7,483 nucleotides of DNA from Cyanobacteriota bacterium (GTDB lineage Bacteria > Cyanobacteriota > Cyanobacteriia > PCC-6307 > Cyanobiaceae): positions 1 through 7,483 of the forward strand of contig JAPLIF010000176.1 in NCBI GenBank assembly GCA_026389255.1, in the 5' to 3' direction. Position numbers and translations under genes: made by a program. Position 1 is the stretch's first letter, and each line of letters begins with the position of its first letter. A model generated the notes under the pieces. The model was not told the origin of the DNA. It saw only the letters and a list, made by a program, of their open reading frames with translations, and searched no databases. Positions 5,661-7,483 of the stretch are shown piece after piece.

Positions 5661-5693
5661 GCGGTGGGACCGCCATAACTGGCCCCTGGCGGT
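5661..5693. other. Two mutually exclusive hairpins after the universal stress protein gene
   Basis: ACCGCCA (5669-5675) can pair with TGGCGGT (5687-5693) over 7 bp with an 11-nt loop, or its ACCGC (5669-5673) can pair with GCGGT (5661-5665) over 5 bp with a 3-nt loop. It lies between the stop at 5723 and the membrane protein start. It may be a terminator or attenuator; no T-run is present. Confidence 0.35.
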
Positions 5694-5722
5694 GTGGATC
5701 TCCGCCTGATGGCACCGGCGCT

Positions 5723-6169
5723 TCAGCGCACAACCAGCACCGGCACCGTCGCCCGCAGCAGCACCCGTTGGGTTTCGCTGCCCAGCAGCAGTCCCTGCAT
5801 GCCACGGCGCCCATGGGAGGCCATCACGATCAGGTCGCAGCCCAGCCGTCCCACCGCCGCCAGAATGGCCCGGTGGGGGATGTCATCTTTCACCCGCTCG
5901 CTATCCACCGGAATCCCTGCCGCGTCGGCCAAGGCGCAGGCCGCCGACAGCGCCGCCGCGCTCTCCTGGTGCCGAGCGGCCACCAGGCTGTCCAGCAGGG
6001 CTGGATCCAGCCCCTGGCCGATGCCGGTCAGGGGCATCGGCACCGCCGCTTCGGCGGTCAGCACGGTGATGCGGGCCTCCAGGGGCCTGGCCAATGCCAC
6101 CGCCTCGGCCATGGCCTTAAGGGCGAGGGCGGATCCATCGGTGGGGACCAGCAGGTGCTTGGGGGTCAT
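5723..6169 (-). CDS. Universal stress protein, UspA family
   Basis: This 148-residue single Usp domain starts with the typical strand and turn KHLLVPTDGSALALKAM (4-20), where D11 sits at the nucleotide pocket, and ends with VPVLVVR (142-148). The nucleotide-binding loop reads A117-S-H-G120, nine residues, G130-S131. It matches the ATP-binding Usp pattern (G, two, G, nine, G-S/T) apart from Ala at the first position, a common variant, so ATP binding is likely. Usp proteins are soluble and bind nucleotides during starvation or stress; the specific role here is unknown. ATG 6169 is the natural start, directly before the first strand. The gene begins 28 nt after the ParB-like gene stop and is probably co-transcribed with it. 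Confidence 0.95.
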   Translation of the reverse strand: MTPKHLLVPTDGSALALKAMAEAVALARPLEARITVLTAEAAVPMPLTGIGQGLDPALLDSLVAARHQESAAALSAACALADAAGIPVDSERVKDDIPHRAILAAVGRLGCDLIVMASHGRRGMQGLLLGSETQRVLLRATVPVLVVR

Positions 6170-6197
6170 GGGGGCAGGACGGCTTTTCCATGTCTAG

Positions 6198-6875
6198 TCA
6201 GTGACGGCCGCGCCAGCCCGCCAGCTGGGCCGCCGCCTGGGAGCGCACCAGGGCCCGCGCCGCTGGCAGGGCTGGGTCGAGCCGCTCCGAGCTGAAGGGC
6301 GGCAGCGCCCGCCGCCGCAGCCAGGCTCCCCAGCGAAACTCATGGAAGGGAATCAGGGGAGCCGGGGCGATGTGGTCCTCGTTCTTGAGTCTCCAGACCA
6401 GGCTGCGGTAAGGGTCGTCCTGCAGTTGGTGGAGGCTGGCGGGTAGGGCCGTGGTCGCCAGGGGACCCTGGCCGCGCCCATCGAACAGATACAGCCAGCC
6501 TCGGCGCTCCAGTTCGGCCAGCACCACCAGGGGGTCTGGGCTGGGCGCCTCCAGCACGATGTAGCCATAGGCCAGGGCTTCGGGATCCAGTTCGATCAGG
6601 CCCCGCAGGCGGTGGTGGCGATCCACCATCCAGAACTGGCCGTCGCCGCCGCGCACCAGGGGAACGGGTTTGCGGCGCAGATAGTCGAGTCTTTGGGCGG
6701 CCGTCTCCTGGATGAAATCCTGTTGTCGCGACCTCACCTCCGCCAGGCCGACGCAGAGCTGGGTGGGCCGCAGGGCGGCAATCGGGACGGTGATCAGCGG
6801 CTGCTTAGGATCCGGCGGTGGCAGCGGCTGGTAATCGGGGATATGCAGGACCATCGGGATCGCAGGTCGACCCAT
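6198..6875 (-). CDS. ParB-like nuclease-domain protein (ParBc_2 type)
   Basis: From ATG 6875 the protein has 225 residues. It matches the putative ParB-like nuclease family (ParBc_2) rather than chromosomal ParB: PIAALRPTQLCVGLAEV (31-47), FWMVDRHHRLRGL (81-93), LQDDPYRSLVWRL (151-163) and PFHEFRWGAWLRRR (176-189). The VDRHHR block corresponds to the ParB/sulfiredoxin phosphate-binding loop; in ParB relatives this fold binds nucleotides or acts as a nuclease. No helix-turn-helix DNA-binding domain or dimerisation tail is present, so a role in chromosome partition is unlikely. The N-terminus is Pro-rich. Starts at 6899 (TTG) and 6854 (ATG) are possible; 6875 has a GGGGGC and AAGG purine-rich stretch just upstream. 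It heads the - strand set, 28 nt before the stress protein gene, and is divergent from the chelatase gene. Confidence 0.85.
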   Translation of the reverse strand: MGRPAIPMVLHIPDYQPLPPPDPKQPLITVPIAALRPTQLCVGLAEVRSRQQDFIQETAAQRLDYLRRKPVPLVRGGDGQFWMVDRHHRLRGLIELDPEALAYGYIVLEAPSPDPLVVLAELERRGWLYLFDGRGQGPLATTALPASLHQLQDDPYRSLVWRLKNEDHIAPAPLIPFHEFRWGAWLRRRALPPFSSERLDPALPAARALVRSQAAAQLAGWRGRH

Positions 6876-6943
6876 CCTTGCGCCCCCAACGGGCCCCAAG
6901 GGGTCAGAGTGCCCGAATAGGGTCAGTTCAGGTGCTCCCTGTC
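6876..6943. promoter_or_regulatory. Divergent intergenic region with a GGGTCAG direct repeat
   Basis: This 68-bp gap separates the divergent ParB-like and chelatase genes and must hold the start signals of both unless promoters lie inside the genes. GGGTCAG occurs at 6901-6907 and again at 6920-6926, 19 bp apart (close to two helical turns), which could be a binding site. No convincing -10/-35 pair is visible. Confidence 0.3.
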
Positions 6944-7483
6944 ATGACTATCGCCGCCAGCGGCGCCCCTTCCGGCGATTCTTCCGGTGTCGTTGCCGGT
7001 GATCGCACCGGTGGCGCCACCTCCCTTGGCCCGCTCAACCCGGTCCTGCCCAGGCAGGGTCCCCATGGTCCCCTTGGGGTTTTGATCTGCGGCCACGGCA
7101 GCCGCAACCGCCTGGCGGTGGCCGAATTTGCCGCCCTGGCCGATCAATTGCGGCAACGGCTGGATCCGGTGCCCCTGGAATACGGCTACCTGGAATTCGC
7201 CCGGCCGATCCTGCGGGACGGCCTCGACGCCCTGCGCCAGCGTGGTGTGGAGCATGTGCTGGCGGTGCCGGCGATGCTGTTCGCCGCCGGCCACGCCAAA
7301 AACGACATCCCCAGCGTTCTCAATACCTACGCCGCCGAGACAGGGCTGCGCATCGATTACGGCCGCGAACTGGGTGTCGATCTGGCCATGATTCGCGCCG
7401 CTGGCGTCCGCATCCAGGCGGCCCTTGCGGCCACCACCACCGCACCCGTTGCTCTGCACGACACCCTGCTGGTGGTGGTCGGT
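6944..7483 (+). CDS. cbiX: Sirohydrochlorin chelatase, CbiX family, N-terminal part
   Basis: The frame is open from ATG 6944 to the window end (180 residues), so the 3' part is missing. The core starts at about residue 45 with VLICGHGSR (46-54; H51 is the conserved metal/substrate His). It continues with EYGYLEFARP (79-88) and VPAMLFAAGHAKNDIPSVL (108-126), where H117 is the second conserved His, and with DYGRELG (138-144). The last residues, LLVVVG, are where the family normally continues into a GRGS motif. Enzymes of this type insert cobalt (cobalamin pathway) or iron (siroheme) into sirohydrochlorin; the metal cannot be told from sequence. About 43 residues rich in Gly, Ser, Thr, Ala and Pro precede the core. 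GTG 6932 is an alternative start. An open frame on the opposite strand here is low in complexity and is a shadow. Confidence 0.92.
   Translation, partial: MTIAASGAPSGDSSGVVAGDRTGGATSLGPLNPVLPRQGPHGPLGVLICGHGSRNRLAVAEFAALADQLRQRLDPVPLEYGYLEFARPILRDGLDALRQRGVEHVLAVPAMLFAAGHAKNDIPSVLNTYAAETGLRIDYGRELGVDLAMIRAAGVRIQAALAATTTAPVALHDTLLVVVG

Noticed and set aside
5694..6295. Overlapping + strand open frames opposite the universal stress protein gene
   Set aside because: Composition is Arg/Ser/Ala or Gly/Gln/His-rich, typical of shadows; the - strand frame has a full Usp domain.
6198..6875. Chromosome-partition ParB
   Set aside because: No helix-turn-helix or dimerisation domain, no parA next to it, and no parS-like 16-mer noticed; the motifs fit the ParBc_2 family instead.
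6923..7459. 178-residue open frame on the - strand at the right edge
   Set aside because: It is Gly/Ala/Gln-rich, has no family motif, and is antisense to the chelatase gene with its clear CGHGSR and GHAKNDIP motifs.
1..7483. tRNA, rRNA, CRISPR array, insertion sequence or phage attachment site
   Set aside because: No cloverleaf, no regularly spaced direct repeats, no transposase or integrase motif and no HIP1 (GCGATCGC) sites were seen by eye on either strand.

Overview
The window looks like a chromosomal segment of a high-GC picocyanobacterium of the Synechococcus/Cyanobium type. The basis is the GC-rich codon use (roughly 65% GC by eye), the mix of glycogen debranching, GlmU, a Nudix protein, a universal stress protein and a CbiX-type chelatase, and the resemblance of these proteins as I remember them to picocyanobacterial versions. 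This is inference, since no rRNA or photosystem gene is present to prove it. I see no insertion sequence, prophage, CRISPR array, tRNA or rRNA.

Layout. The left part (1-3167) reads on the + strand: the C-terminal 254 residues of a GlgX/TreX-type glycogen debranching enzyme, a Nudix hydrolase, a small exported cysteine-rich protein of unknown function, and a complete glmU (bifunctional UDP-GlcNAc synthesis). A compact palindromic or stem-loop element lies in each gap: 794-809 after glgX, 1321-1337 just before the exported protein, and 1690-1730 plus 1744-1793 before glmU.

The middle and right part (3363-6875) reads on the - strand, convergent with glmU. In transcription order it holds a ParB-like (ParBc_2-type) protein, a universal stress protein, an unrecognised membrane protein, an unrecognised 124-residue acidic protein, a transglutaminase-like cysteine protease homologue, and a 65-residue helical protein that ends at a good Rho-independent terminator (3321-3346). 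The closest pairs are ParB-like/UspA (28-nt gap) and the 124-residue protein/transglutaminase (16-nt gap). The other gaps are 100-166 nt and contain stem-loops, so this is probably several transcription units rather than one operon. At 6944 the right edge switches to the + strand with a CbiX-type sirohydrochlorin chelatase that runs off the window.

Gene content is mostly housekeeping: glycogen turnover, cell-wall precursor supply and tetrapyrrole metal insertion. The parts that could be new are the small or unassigned genes (1343-1618, 3363-3560, 4547-4921, 5088-5600) and the stem-loops around glmU. I found no convincing new multi-gene system. No stretch over 300 bases lacks a gene. The longest gaps are 3168-3362 and 1619-1808, both described below.
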